The notes: generated from the sequence alone by a model not told the origin. A DNA stretch of 64,000 nt from CAHJXF01 sp038225855 (GCA_038225855.1 JBBRQU010000020.1:1-64000), one strand, 5' to 3'. Shown: positions 33,092 to 41,316, counted from the stretch's first letter. Numbers and translations are program-made.

Positions 33092-35116
33092 ATGTTGGAC
33101 AGAGCTTTCCAAATCGCGGTACTTATGGTCATAGCCGATACAACATCGTGCAGTATTGAAAAGCCGACCGAGCGTGCCCGCGCTGCTGCAGTTGCGCGCG
33201 TGACCATGTCGCACGCGGAGGACGCGCATGTCGCGCAATTGTTCGAAGAACTCTCGAACAAGCTGGAATCGCTCACTCGCAGCGAAAGCCCACAGCAATC
33301 CGAAGAGGTAATTGTAAGTGCACAATTAATGCTTGATGCGTCGACAAAAACCTCTTTCGCTAAGCGCTCGGATCTATTGATTAGTGCGTGTTTTTATTTA
33401 TTTAAGGTAGGTCACACGCAAAAAGGAATTGCGCTTGGGCATAAGATTGCCGATAAGGCAAATTCCTTAAATCATATTCACGCGCGCAGAAGAATTTACA
33501 ACATACTTGGGGGTCAATACGTTGATATATCTGACTTTCCTGCTGCGATGCAGTGCTTGCAGACTGCGCTTCAGTTAGCTGCGGAAATTGGCGATGCTAC
33601 AGGTGAGGCCGCATGCTTATCGAATGTTGTTACGGTAATGCAGGAGATGGGGCACTACCGCCATGCGATTGCAATGGCACGGACGGTCCTAGATCTCAAA
33701 GATTTATCTAATGTAGCACGTGGCCTAAAGCTGCAATGCTCGTCTAATGGACTTTTTGCGGCACATCGAATTGGAGATAGCGAAGCGGCACTTCATTTTC
33801 TCAATGAAGGTGAAACGCATCTACCCTTTGCTTTAGAACCGATAGGGCGGGCATTTTTTGAGAAGAATAGAACGCTATACCTAATTGATAGCGGAAATGT
33901 GGATCTTGCAGTGGCGCTTGTAGAAAAATCGGTCGCGGCGAACAACAATATTGACAACCCCAGACTGAAGATTCTGCTGGGTATTCCGATTGCACTATGC
34001 GAATGGGCCAGAGGGAAAAAGAACGATGCGAGACAAAGGCTCATAGAAATGTATTCGGAAACCAAGAAATCTCGGCTCTATCACAATTTTGTGCTGCAAG
34101 CGCTTGTCAAGCTATATAGCGACGCATCGACGGCGGAAGAATCGGCAGAAGGGCTGGCTTACGCGCGCGAACTGGTTGAATACACTACTAGTGTGAAACG
34201 CGCGAAGTTCTATCGGCAGTTGATTGTCAAAAAGGCAGTTGCTAGTGATTCGGCGCACAAAGATCAATCGGAAACACGAGCAGACCCGTTTGCTGCCGTG
34301 CGAGATTGGCTCAATGCGACAAATATTGAGGGTTCTGGAGGCGAACTCGTAGAGCGTCGAGAGCTTGCGAAGCACGAGGAACTCACCGCAATTCATGAAG
34401 ACATGGCCAAATTGCGGGCGGCGGCCCTACGCCGCGAAATTCGCACTGACGCGGTGGATACCGCAGAGAACTGGGCTATTGCTGCTGAGCTCTTCGACGA
34501 CGAAACCGGGCGGCATTGTTACCGCGTCGGCCACCTTGCCGGCATGCTTGCGCGGGAAATTGGGATGAACGATACGTTCTGCGTGCAGGTAGAGCACGCC
34601 GCGCGACTGCACGACATTGGGAAGATCGCCGTTAACGAAGTTATTCTCCTTAAACCCGGCCCACTGGATGCGTCGGAGATGGCCGCGATGCGTCTGCATA
34701 CGGAAGTCGGCGCGCAGATGTTGGCGGGATCGGATGATCCAACGCTCAAGATGGCTACTGAAATTGCGCGGCATCATCATGAATGGTGGAACGGGGGCGG
34801 TTATCCGAAGCGGCTGATCGGGAGGGAGATTCCGCTATCGGCACGAATTTGCGCGTTTGCCGACGTTTACGATGCCCTGACGCATGTGCGTGCTTATAAA
34901 GTGGCGTGGACCCACGAACGAGCGCTTGAAGAATTTCTACGTTTGCGCGGCGTTCAGTTCGATCCCGATCTGTTCGATCATTTTCTCAACGTTCTCGATC
35001 GCTACCTCAAGGATTTGGAAGCCAACGCGATTCCGGGATTTGCGGATATGGATTCGAACGCGTTGATCTCGTCGCGCAGGAAGCTGATGGAAACGATTGC
35101 CGCAGGAAATAAATAG
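33092..35116 (+). CDS. TPR-repeat HD-GYP domain protein (putative c-di-GMP phosphodiesterase)
   Basis: HD-GYP enzymes hydrolyse cyclic di-GMP. From ATG 33092 there are 674 residues. About residues 60-400 form helical TPR-like pairs (for example HARRRIYNILGGQYVDISDF, AMQCLQTALQLAAEIGD). A charged linker follows, then the HD-GYP domain from about 455: ETGRHCYRVGHLAGMLA, LHDIGKIAVNE near 506, ARHHHEWWNGGGYP near 560-570, and ARICAFADVYDALTHVR. All catalytic signature residues are kept, so it should be active. No receiver, PAS or membrane segment is seen, so the TPR region is the likely sensor. The TPR half is clearly AT-richer than flanking genes, suggesting transfer. ATG 33125 or 33206 are possible starts; none has a strong ribosome-binding site. 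Confidence 0.85.
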   Translation: MLDRAFQIAVLMVIADTTSCSIEKPTERARAAAVARVTMSHAEDAHVAQLFEELSNKLESLTRSESPQQSEEVIVSAQLMLDASTKTSFAKRSDLLISACFYLFKVGHTQKGIALGHKIADKANSLNHIHARRRIYNILGGQYVDISDFPAAMQCLQTALQLAAEIGDATGEAACLSNVVTVMQEMGHYRHAIAMARTVLDLKDLSNVARGLKLQCSSNGLFAAHRIGDSEAALHFLNEGETHLPFALEPIGRAFFEKNRTLYLIDSGNVDLAVALVEKSVAANNNIDNPRLKILLGIPIALCEWARGKKNDARQRLIEMYSETKKSRLYHNFVLQALVKLYSDASTAEESAEGLAYARELVEYTTSVKRAKFYRQLIVKKAVASDSAHKDQSETRADPFAAVRDWLNATNIEGSGGELVERRELAKHEELTAIHEDMAKLRAAALRREIRTDAVDTAENWAIAAELFDDETGRHCYRVGHLAGMLAREIGMNDTFCVQVEHAARLHDIGKIAVNEVILLKPGPLDASEMAAMRLHTEVGAQMLAGSDDPTLKMATEIARHHHEWWNGGGYPKRLIGREIPLSARICAFADVYDALTHVRAYKVAWTHERALEEFLRLRGVQFDPDLFDHFLNVLDRYLKDLEANAIPGFADMDSNALISSRRKLMETIAAGNK

Positions 35117-35125
35117 GGCTTCAGT

Positions 35126-35143
35126 GGCGACTGTTTCGTCGCC
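35126..35143 (+). terminator. Possible weak terminator after the HD-GYP gene
   Basis: GGCGAC (35126-35131) pairs with GTCGCC (35138-35143) across a six-base loop, followed by TCTTGCTCTT rather than a pure T-run. It starts ten bases after the stop. The rest of the gap up to 35302 shows no other gene. Confidence 0.4.
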
Positions 35144-35302
35144 TCTTGCTCTTGCGGCTTGGTTAAACAGGTCAAAATTGCGACCCGTGTGCAATCAGCA
35201 TTGCGCCAAGTCGTTTGGTTCGAGGTCGAAGCCAAACCAACAGCTACATGTTGTGATGATCGTGATAAGTGCGTGGCTTGCGAACAGCCAGCTAGCCGAA
35301 AT

Positions 35303-35518
35303 TTATTCTGCGTCCTTGTGTCCGATCACCACGATCGGCTCCAATCGAATCACCTTCAAGTTTCCGTCGGCATCGAAATTTTCGCGGTGCGCGGTAATCT
35401 CGATGCGGTCGAGACGAATAATGTCCCGACCGCGCGACGCGCCTACGGCATCGAAAGTCAAGGTGAGGGCCGCGGCGGCAGCGATGCCAAAAATCAGTGC
35501 GCGTAGATTGATATTCAT
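35303..35518 (-). CDS. Small exported hypothetical protein
   Basis: Not recognised. From ATG 35518, with GGGAG six bases upstream, the product has 71 residues. It has a clear signal peptide (INLRALIFGIAAAAALTLTFDAVGA) and then a short mature part, RDIIRLDRIEITAHRENFDADG and NLKVIRLEPIVVIGHKDAE. The mature region looks like two short beta segments, each beginning IRL. Upstream ATGs at 35524 and 35545 are less well placed. It faces the HD-GYP gene and may belong to the same accessory insert. Confidence 0.6.
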   Translation of the reverse strand: MNINLRALIFGIAAAAALTLTFDAVGASRGRDIIRLDRIEITAHRENFDADGNLKVIRLEPIVVIGHKDAE

Positions 35519-35656
35519 GTTCATCTCCCGTGGGGGTGGCGGCACCCGTGTGCCTTGAGATGAACTTTAGATGCGCGCTTACAAGATCGACAGGTGAAAG
35601 CGACCAATCGAACGATACGCGGATTGAAATGCAAAAAATCGATCTCGAGCGTTATT

Positions 35657-35688
35657 GAAAAGACGGCGATCGCACAACTTCGATCGCC
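35657..35688 (-). terminator. Terminator after the ferredoxin gene
   Basis: Minus-strand GGCGATCG (35688-35681) pairs perfectly with CGATCGCC (35672-35665) around an eight-base loop and is followed by GTCTTTTC. It lies 50 bases past the ferredoxin stop and would end the rsmD-coaD-ferredoxin transcript. Confidence 0.65.
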
Positions 35689-35737
35689 ATTTCGGGCACC
35701 CTGGTAAAGCGCTCAGAGGCGCGATTCCGTAGCCCCG

Positions 35738-36007
35738 TTAGCCCGCGTTCACACCCTCGATCAGGCCCTGAAGCGCTCGATATTTGGCCATCAACTCACT
35801 GTCGCTTTCACGCCACATTGGGTCGAGAGGAATGCACTCGACCGGGCAGACGATCTGGCATTGGGGCCGATCGAAGTGCCCGACACACTCGGTGCACTTG
35901 CCCGGATCGATCTCATAGATCTCCAGCCCCATCGAAATGGCGGCGTTCGGGCACTCGGGCTCGCACACGTCGCAGTTGATGCATTGGTCGGTGATCTTCA
36001 GCGCCAT
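35738..36007 (-). CDS. YfhL-family 2[4Fe-4S] ferredoxin
   Basis: An electron carrier with two iron-sulfur clusters. The 89 residues show Cys9-x2-Cys12-x2-Cys15-x3-Cys19 in CINCDVCEPECPN. The second motif CTECVGHFDRPQCQIVCPVEC has the enlarged Cys-x2-Cys-x8-Cys-x3-Cys spacing typical of the YfhL/FdxA-like group. It lies 18 bases after coaD on the same strand, a pairing seen widely in betaproteobacteria. Partner enzymes are not identifiable here. Confidence 0.94.
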   Translation of the reverse strand: MALKITDQCINCDVCEPECPNAAISMGLEIYEIDPGKCTECVGHFDRPQCQIVCPVECIPLDPMWRESDSELMAKYRALQGLIEGVNAG

Positions 36008-36025
36008 GGAGCAACTCGTCAGACC

Positions 36026-36514
36026 CTATTGCGCAACCCGCGTGACCTTTTCCTTCAACCATCGCTCGACCGAAGGGAAGGTGAACTTCGATACATCGCC
36101 GCCCAACAGGGCGATTTCGCGGACGATGCTCCCGGAGATGAACATGTACTGGTCCGACGGCGTGAGGAACACGGTTTCGACCGAGGGCATTTGATAGCGG
36201 TTCATCCCCGCCATCTGGAACTCGAATTCGAAGTCGGACACGGCTCGCAGTCCGCGGATGATGACGGTCGCGTCGTACTCCCGGACGAAGTCCTTCAGCA
36301 AGCCTGAAAAACCGGCCACGACCACGTTGTCATAGTGCGAAAGTACCTCCTGCGCGATGTCGACCCGCTCTGCGAGCGTGAAAAACGGCCGCTTGTTGCG
36401 AGAGTCCGCAACGCCGACAACCAGTTTCTGGCAGAGCTTGGCCGCCCGTCGCACGAGGTCTTCATGTCCGCGAGTCAGTGGGTCGAACGTCCCTGGATAA
36501 ACTCCAACCAGCAT
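36026..36514 (-). CDS. coaD: Phosphopantetheine adenylyltransferase
   Basis: CoaD transfers AMP to 4'-phosphopantetheine, the fourth step of coenzyme A synthesis. The 162 residues start MLVGVYPGTFDPLTRGHEDL at ATG 36514, which carries the nucleotidyltransferase T/HxGH-like motif (RGH). VADSRNKRPFFTLAERVD, IIRGLRAVSDFEFEFQMAGMNR and the C-terminal ISGSIVREIALLGGDV complete the family pattern. GAGGAGGAAACC precedes the start. It lies 13 bases after rsmD. Confidence 0.96.
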   Translation of the reverse strand: MLVGVYPGTFDPLTRGHEDLVRRAAKLCQKLVVGVADSRNKRPFFTLAERVDIAQEVLSHYDNVVVAGFSGLLKDFVREYDATVIIRGLRAVSDFEFEFQMAGMNRYQMPSVETVFLTPSDQYMFISGSIVREIALLGGDVSKFTFPSVERWLKEKVTRVAQ

Positions 36515-36527
36515 AAAGGTTTCCTCC

Positions 36528-37157
36528 TCAGTCATTATTGGTGCGGCGCAACAGATGATAGAACACGTCTCCGGCCTGGTCTGCACGCATGAGTTCGAGG
36601 CGGCAGGCAGCAATCATCGCAGGATCGAGCGCTGCCTCGGATTCAGCGTATAAAACCCCGGTCGCATTGCATAGATTGGCTGCGAGTGGCAAAACCCTCT
36701 CAAGCCACCCTTGGCCGAAGGGGGGGTCGACAAAAATGATGCTGAAGCGCGCATCGGTTCTGGCCATCTGCTGCGAAATGTACAGCGCATCACCGCTGCG
36801 GATATCGACCTGATGCGCGCGGAGTTTGTCGCAGACCGCACCGAGCGCCTCGAGCGCGGCTCCGTCTCGTTCGACGAGAACGACCGGCTCGGCGCCGCGC
36901 GACGCCGCTTCGAAGCCTAGGGCGCCGGTCCCGGCGAAGAGGTCGAGGGCCGAACAACCGACGAGCGAGCCGCCAAACAAATGAGTCAGCCAGTTGAAAA
37001 CGGTTTCGCGAACCCGATCGGGGGTCGGACGCAAACCGGGGATGTCCACCACAGGAAGCGGCGTGCGCTTCCATCGACCACCAACGATGCGGACTACGCC
37101 TCTGGGTCGGCGGATCTCACCTCGCGAATCTTTGTCGCGCAGCGGAAGTGAAGTCAT
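36528..37157 (-). CDS. rsmD: 16S rRNA (guanine(966)-N2)-methyltransferase
   Basis: RsmD methylates G966 in the 30S head. From ATG 37157 there are 209 residues: VVRIVGGRWKRTPLPV, the RsmD stretch GLRPTPDRVRETVFNWL, SAM motif I ALDLFAGTGALGFEAASRG, and the catalytic FVDPPFGQGW (DPPF in place of NPPY-type). The frame is open further upstream, but that part lacks family similarity and runs toward ftsY. It is divergent from ftsY, as is usual, and co-directional with coaD. Confidence 0.94.
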   Translation of the reverse strand: MTSLPLRDKDSRGEIRRPRGVVRIVGGRWKRTPLPVVDIPGLRPTPDRVRETVFNWLTHLFGGSLVGCSALDLFAGTGALGFEAASRGAEPVVLVERDGAALEALGAVCDKLRAHQVDIRSGDALYISQQMARTDARFSIIFVDPPFGQGWLERVLPLAANLCNATGVLYAESEAALDPAMIAACRLELMRADQAGDVFYHLLRRTNND

Positions 37158-37314
37158 GGGGTCAGAGATGGCAATGGGTGCGATGTTAAGATCGATTGGT
37201 CCCTGCGACTCCGCCTGAAACTCCCGACGACGGCCGAAAAGCCGTGGCCGCCGCACGCAGTTTGCGACACGGTTTCGGCTCTTCCTACTCCGGCCGCGAC
37301 TCGCGCGCCAACCC

Positions 37315-38385
37315 ATGCTCAAATTTTGGAAACGCCCTGAACCATCGCAGGATGCTTCGCCTTCCGAAGCGGCCTTTACCGTCACTTCCAAACCAGGCGT
37401 TGAAGTTGGCGACGTCGACACATCGACGGCGCAGGGGTCCGAATCCAGAGCCTCGTGGCTTCAGCGACTTAAGACCGGACTCGCGAAGACCGGCTCGAGT
37501 ATCACGGGTCTGTTCGTCGGCAGCAAGGTCGACGAGACATTGTTCGAGGAGCTCGAATCCGCGCTGCTGATGGCGGACGCTGGGGTCGACGCGACCGACT
37601 ACCTGATCCAGCAATTACGGGAGCGCGCGCGCAAGGGCGGCTTCGAGGACGCGGCTCAATTGAAGGAAACGTTGGCTGCATTGCTTGTCGAGCTGTTGCA
37701 ATCGCTCGAGAAGTCGCTGGACGCCAGTCACGATCCATCTGCGCCGACTGCTCCGGTGGTCATGATGATGGTCGGCGTGAACGGGGCCGGCAAGACGACG
37801 TCGATCGGAAAGCTCGCCAAATTTTTTCAAGGGCAGGGCCGCACCGTCATGCTGGCCGCAGGCGATACCTTCCGCGCAGCAGCGCGGGAACAGCTTGCGG
37901 TCTGGGGCGAGCGCAACGGCGTCGCGGTGATTGCGCAGCAATCGGGAGATCCGGCGGCTGTCGTTTTCGACGCGATCGCTTCCGCCGCTGCGCGCGGCAT
38001 CGATGTTCTGATCGCCGACACGGCCGGGCGCCTTCCCACGCAGCTTCATCTGATGGACGAGTTGAAGAAGGTCAAGCGCGTGATCGGCAAGGCGCCCGCG
38101 CTGGCCGACGTTGTCGCGCCGCGCGAAGTGCTGCTCGTGATCGATGGCAATACCGGCCAGAACGCGATCGCGCAAGTGAAGGCTTTCGATGCGGCGGTGG
38201 GAGTGACTGGCCTGATCGTTACCAAGCTCGACGGGACGGCGAAAGGTGGCGTGCTCGCCGCGATCGCCCTGATGCGCAAGGACGCGCCGGCGATTCCGGT
38301 GTATTTCATCGGCGTCGGTGAACGGCTCGATGATTTGCAACCTTTCGTTGCGAGCCAATTCGTTGCCGCGCTGCTGGGAGACTGA
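37315..38385 (+). CDS. ftsY: Signal recognition particle receptor FtsY
   Basis: FtsY is the membrane-associated GTPase that receives SRP-ribosome complexes at SecYEG. The 356 residues have a variable N-terminal A region (about 1-60), the helical N domain (LQRLKTGLAKTGSSITGLF, DETLFEELESALLMADAGVD), and the G domain. G1 is GVNGAGKTTSIGKLA near residue 154; DTFRAAAREQLAVW, DTAGRLPTQ and TKLDGTAKGGV follow. It is shorter in the acidic N-terminal part than E. coli FtsY. In many relatives ftsE and ftsX follow; here a thioredoxin, DUF2917 and LysR genes come first. Confidence 0.97.
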   Translation: MLKFWKRPEPSQDASPSEAAFTVTSKPGVEVGDVDTSTAQGSESRASWLQRLKTGLAKTGSSITGLFVGSKVDETLFEELESALLMADAGVDATDYLIQQLRERARKGGFEDAAQLKETLAALLVELLQSLEKSLDASHDPSAPTAPVVMMMVGVNGAGKTTSIGKLAKFFQGQGRTVMLAAGDTFRAAAREQLAVWGERNGVAVIAQQSGDPAAVVFDAIASAAARGIDVLIADTAGRLPTQLHLMDELKKVKRVIGKAPALADVVAPREVLLVIDGNTGQNAIAQVKAFDAAVGVTGLIVTKLDGTAKGGVLAAIALMRKDAPAIPVYFIGVGERLDDLQPFVASQFVAALLGD

Positions 38386-38409
38386 GCGAGTGGGTTGACG
38401 CGTCGCCGC

Positions 38410-38835
38410 TCAGCCGGCTCTTGCGTCCAATCGACGAGAAGAATGGTGCGCGAGCAAAGACGGCAAGGCGGTCACAGTTTCATCAGCCAAGGCTGTTTCA
38501 CTTTTGGCGTCGAGCGTTGAAAGCAATCGAGCGACGATACCTCGCTGCGGAAAGCTGACGCCGAAGTGCAGGAGGCGGTCGCGTTGAAAGATCGCAAGGG
38601 TCGGGAAGTTTTCGACCTCGATGTCTCCGGCAAGATCAGCGTCGTCCTCGACATCGAGCCAGACGAAGGCGCGGTCGGTTTGCGCCGCAGCCAGCGTTTC
38701 GAATGTTTCGCGAAACTCCTTGCATGTGCCGCACCAAGCGGCGCAAAGGCCGACAACGAGAAGTTCACGCTCTTCAAGCGCGCAGCTCAGGCGCGAGGCG
38801 TCTTCAGTAGAGGTGGTAAGCAAGTGTGAATGCAT
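38410..38835 (-). CDS. Thioredoxin-fold protein with CGTC active site
   Basis: The 141 residues form a thioredoxin domain: LLVVGLCAAWCGTCKEFRETFETL with a Cys-Gly-Thr-Cys active site (about residues 35-38), then VWLDVEDDADLAGDIEVENFPTLAIF with the cis-Pro, and DRLLHFG. A Ser/Ala-rich tail follows. No signal peptide is evident, so it is probably cytosolic. CGTC differs from the CGPC of thioredoxin 1. It converges on ftsY with a 24-base gap; the partner is unknown. Confidence 0.87.
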   Translation of the reverse strand: MHSHLLTTSTEDASRLSCALEERELLVVGLCAAWCGTCKEFRETFETLAAAQTDRAFVWLDVEDDADLAGDIEVENFPTLAIFQRDRLLHFGVSFPQRGIVARLLSTLDAKSETALADETVTALPSLLAHHSSRRLDARAG

Positions 38836-38897
38836 CGGTCGGCGTCATGTCGCACGGCCCGAGTCGCGCCGGTGCGGAGACTGCGGACCAAACGATT

Positions 38898-39239
38898 CTA
38901 ACCGTGAAGACGCGCGAGAGAAGGAAGCGCCGCCCTCCGGCCAAGTAGCCGGCGTAGCCAACTCGTAGCAAAGCTTCCACGGGATCGAACCGAAAGCGGT
39001 GCGTCGAAAACCACGCTCGCAGAAGCACAAGCGGGGCCCTCTGCGGTGATGACTGCACGGCCGCCGGCGTCAAGGGTATGTGTCGCCCCTTCATCGAGAA
39101 AGATATCGTCCGGCTCGTCTTCCTGGGTGACCCAGATACGTCCGCGCAACACACGTAAGGACGTTCCTCTGCTGTCGGTAATGGCGAGTGGAAGTCCCGG
39201 TGCGAGAGTGATTGGCAGGTGATCGAGAGTGAAGCGCAT
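38898..39239 (-). CDS. DUF2917 protein
   Basis: The 113 residues match the DUF2917 pattern. ITDSRGTSLRVLRGRIWVTQEDEPDDIFLDEGATHTLDAGGRAVI looks like a cupin-like beta domain, and a short basic C-terminal segment follows. No enzymatic residues are assigned to the family. It is divergent from the LysR regulator at 39365, an arrangement common in Burkholderiales, so the regulator may control it. Confidence 0.75.
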   Translation of the reverse strand: MRFTLDHLPITLAPGLPLAITDSRGTSLRVLRGRIWVTQEDEPDDIFLDEGATHTLDAGGRAVITAEGPACASASVVFDAPLSVRSRGSFATSWLRRLLGRRAALPSLARLHG

Positions 39240-39335
39240 GGCGCTCTCCGTGTTTTGTTCAGATGCCCATCATGACTTCCACATGAAGCGATCACAAACG
39301 AATTGATATGACGGCTCATGTTAGAAAAACTATCC

Positions 39336-39341
39336 TATAAT
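39336..39341 (+). promoter_or_regulatory. Possible -10 of the LysR gene
   Basis: A perfect TATAAT lies 24 bases before the LysR start codon in the AT-rich divergent gap with DUF2917. The -35 position (GGCTCA at 39313-39318) is poor, which would fit a promoter needing an activator or subject to autoregulation. Confidence 0.4.
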
Positions 39342-39364
39342 AAACCCGGAATATTACCTCGACC

Positions 39365-40267
39365 ATGAGACTTCCCCCATTGAATTCTGTACGCGCTTTC
39401 GAATCGGCGGCGCGCCTCGGAGGAATGCGTCAAGCAGCAGAAGAACTATTCGTTACGCCGGGTGCGGTCAGTCAGCAGGTTCGAGCGCTGGAGGAACATT
39501 TCGGCCTGCCGCTTTTCAAGCGGATTCCGCGCGCTATTCAGCTCACCTCCGCGGGGCAGGAGTTTTATTCGGCTGTGACGCGGCATTTGCGCGGCATTGC
39601 CCAGGCGGCCGATCGTCTGAGGCCGGGAGAACAGCAAATCGCAATAACCGTCGCGCCGGATTTTGCGTCCCGGTGGTTGATGCCTCGGCTCGGCGCGTTC
39701 ACTGCGTTGTATCCGAAAGTCGAAGTGCGTGTCGAAGCCTCATTTGCATTGGCCGACTTCGAACGCGACGCCTTCGACCTCGGAATTCGCACCTCGCAGC
39801 ATCCGCCAGCGCACCTCGATTCGGCCCTATTGCTTCGACAACGCGTCAGTCCCTATTGCAGCCGGGCCTATTTTCAAAAACTGTTCAGGAAGCGGTCACG
39901 GGCCGACGCTTGGGAGCATGCGCGGTTGCTCCACGAAAACCATCCCTACGACCTCTGGACGCAATGGCTCAGCATGCGCGGCGTAGCGGAATCGAACGCC
40001 GAAACAGGCCTCTACTTCAGCCACGGGCAACTGGCGATCCTGGCGGCGATCGACGGCGAGGGCGCGACACTGCAGCCGACCGAATACGTCGAGCGAGAAC
40101 TGCAAAGCGGCGCGCTGGTCGCGGCCGACCGTGCAATCTACGAGAGCGGCCTCGGCTACTATCTCGTGTGGCCGCGAAGGCCTCTCAGGGCTCCAGCCGC
40201 CAAGTTCAAGGAGTGGGTGCTTGGACTCGCGAACCCGGACCCTTCAGGCAAGAATGCAGCGGCTTGA
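39365..40267 (+). CDS. LysR-family transcriptional regulator (GcvA-like)
   Basis: The 300 residues have the N-terminal winged helix-turn-helix (PPLNSVRAFESAARLGGMRQAAEELFVTPGAVSQQVRALEEHFG, residues about 5-48), continuing LPLFKRIPRAIQLTSAG. The LPPLNSVRAFE opening is typical of the GcvA group. The effector-binding domain starts near residue 90 (IAITVAPDFASRWLMPRLGAF). Target genes cannot be read from sequence; the divergent DUF2917 gene is the obvious candidate. The end overlaps the FtsX-like gene by 14 bases. Confidence 0.92.
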   Translation: MRLPPLNSVRAFESAARLGGMRQAAEELFVTPGAVSQQVRALEEHFGLPLFKRIPRAIQLTSAGQEFYSAVTRHLRGIAQAADRLRPGEQQIAITVAPDFASRWLMPRLGAFTALYPKVEVRVEASFALADFERDAFDLGIRTSQHPPAHLDSALLLRQRVSPYCSRAYFQKLFRKRSRADAWEHARLLHENHPYDLWTQWLSMRGVAESNAETGLYFSHGQLAILAAIDGEGATLQPTEYVERELQSGALVAADRAIYESGLGYYLVWPRRPLRAPAAKFKEWVLGLANPDPSGKNAAA

Positions 40268-41237
40268 CCCGTCTCTTGGTACTTCGGCAGCATCTGCGGA
40301 AATCCCGCCGATTGGCCTCCGTCAATCGGCGACGCGCAAGGCATTGGCTATCTTGGCCAAGCGACCTGTGATGGTTTTTCTGGTTGTTCTCCACGCGTCG
40401 CTGACGGCATCCTTGGCGCTACTGGCCTTGGACGCCGGTCAAGGCTACCGCATTGACTTGAACCAGATGATCGACGCTACCCGAGTTCTGGTCTTGGTTG
40501 ATCCACATACGTCACGCCCGGACGCCCAATCCATGGGCGCTCGGCTGACGAGGATGCAGGGTGTGGGTGAGGCTCGACTCCGGAAAAAAGAAGAAGCACT
40601 CACAGCTATCGAAGGCGCCGGATTGGGGATCCTCTCGGTTTCCAAGGAGATTTCCCTGCCGGATGCATGGTTGTTGACGATGCAAACGTCGGCCATCAGC
40701 GGAGAAATGGCGCCGCGGTCGATGATGGCGACGGCAGAGCTATGGCAAGAAACGGCGGTTTCGATTCCGGGAGTGGAAGCGGTCCGCTTCGACCGCTCGT
40801 GGATTGCTGAGTTAGATCGGCGTACGGACTTGTTTCGAGAGTTGGCGACCGCGGTACGGGTAGGCATCATCTGCATATCCATCATCCTTTTGTTTGGTTT
40901 ATTTTTGCTCGCCACCCTGGCATTGCGAGCGCATACGCTCCCCGACAGATCCCGATATTACGGCTCAAGCATCGGAGTGTTCGCTTACCTTGGAATTTCT
41001 CTTGCGATGCTTTCGGTCGCTGGGGCTTATTTGTTCCATGCGCTCGCCGCCGTTGCTCTGAGGGAATTTGTTGCGTCCGCGCCCGGCCGAATGCAACCTT
41101 GGCTGACTGCGTTCAGCAACCCCAGAACCGACGATATGTTGACTGTCGTCGCAGCGATTTTCGTTTCCGCCGTAACGGCAGTTTTGCTTGCGGTCCGCCG
41201 CGACAGGTCCATGATCGAAGGCGATAGATTGTGCTAA
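40254..41237 (+). CDS. Divergent FtsX-like permease without adjacent FtsE
   Basis: From ATG 40254 the product has 327 residues with FtsX topology: cytosolic N-terminus, TM1 (about 43-62), a large periplasmic loop (about 63-195), then TM2, TM3 and TM4. The loop has FtsX-like features: RVLVLVDPHTSRPDAQSMGARLTRMQGVGEAR and, in place of the usual NPLPDAFVV, SKEISLPDAWLLTMQ. The TM2-TM3 segment normally containing a KxxGA-like motif is degenerate (PDRSRYYGSSIGVFAYLG). FtsX needs the ATPase FtsE, which usually lies directly upstream in the ftsY-ftsE-ftsX-rpoH order; here a LysR gene occupies that place. It may be degenerating or repurposed. Envelope cell-division role is inferred. Confidence 0.72.
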   Translation: MQRLDPSLGTSAASAEIPPIGLRQSATRKALAILAKRPVMVFLVVLHASLTASLALLALDAGQGYRIDLNQMIDATRVLVLVDPHTSRPDAQSMGARLTRMQGVGEARLRKKEEALTAIEGAGLGILSVSKEISLPDAWLLTMQTSAISGEMAPRSMMATAELWQETAVSIPGVEAVRFDRSWIAELDRRTDLFRELATAVRVGIICISIILLFGLFLLATLALRAHTLPDRSRYYGSSIGVFAYLGISLAMLSVAGAYLFHALAAVALREFVASAPGRMQPWLTAFSNPRTDDMLTVVAAIFVSAVTAVLLAVRRDRSMIEGDRLC

Positions 41238-41289
41238 TGCTTCTGGTGATTCACGCGCAAGTGAACTATCGATCCACCCGTCAGTCGAA

Positions 41290-41316
41290 TTAGCACTCGA
41301 CCCTCGAGAGTGCTAA
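41290..41316. promoter_or_regulatory. Perfect CIRCE operator (HrcA site) upstream of rpoH
   Basis: TTAGCACTC (41290-41298), a nine-base spacer, and GAGTGCTAA (41308-41316) match the CIRCE consensus exactly. CIRCE is the binding site of the heat-shock repressor HrcA. Its place directly over the rpoH promoter indicates HrcA control of the heat-shock sigma factor. Confidence 0.92.
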
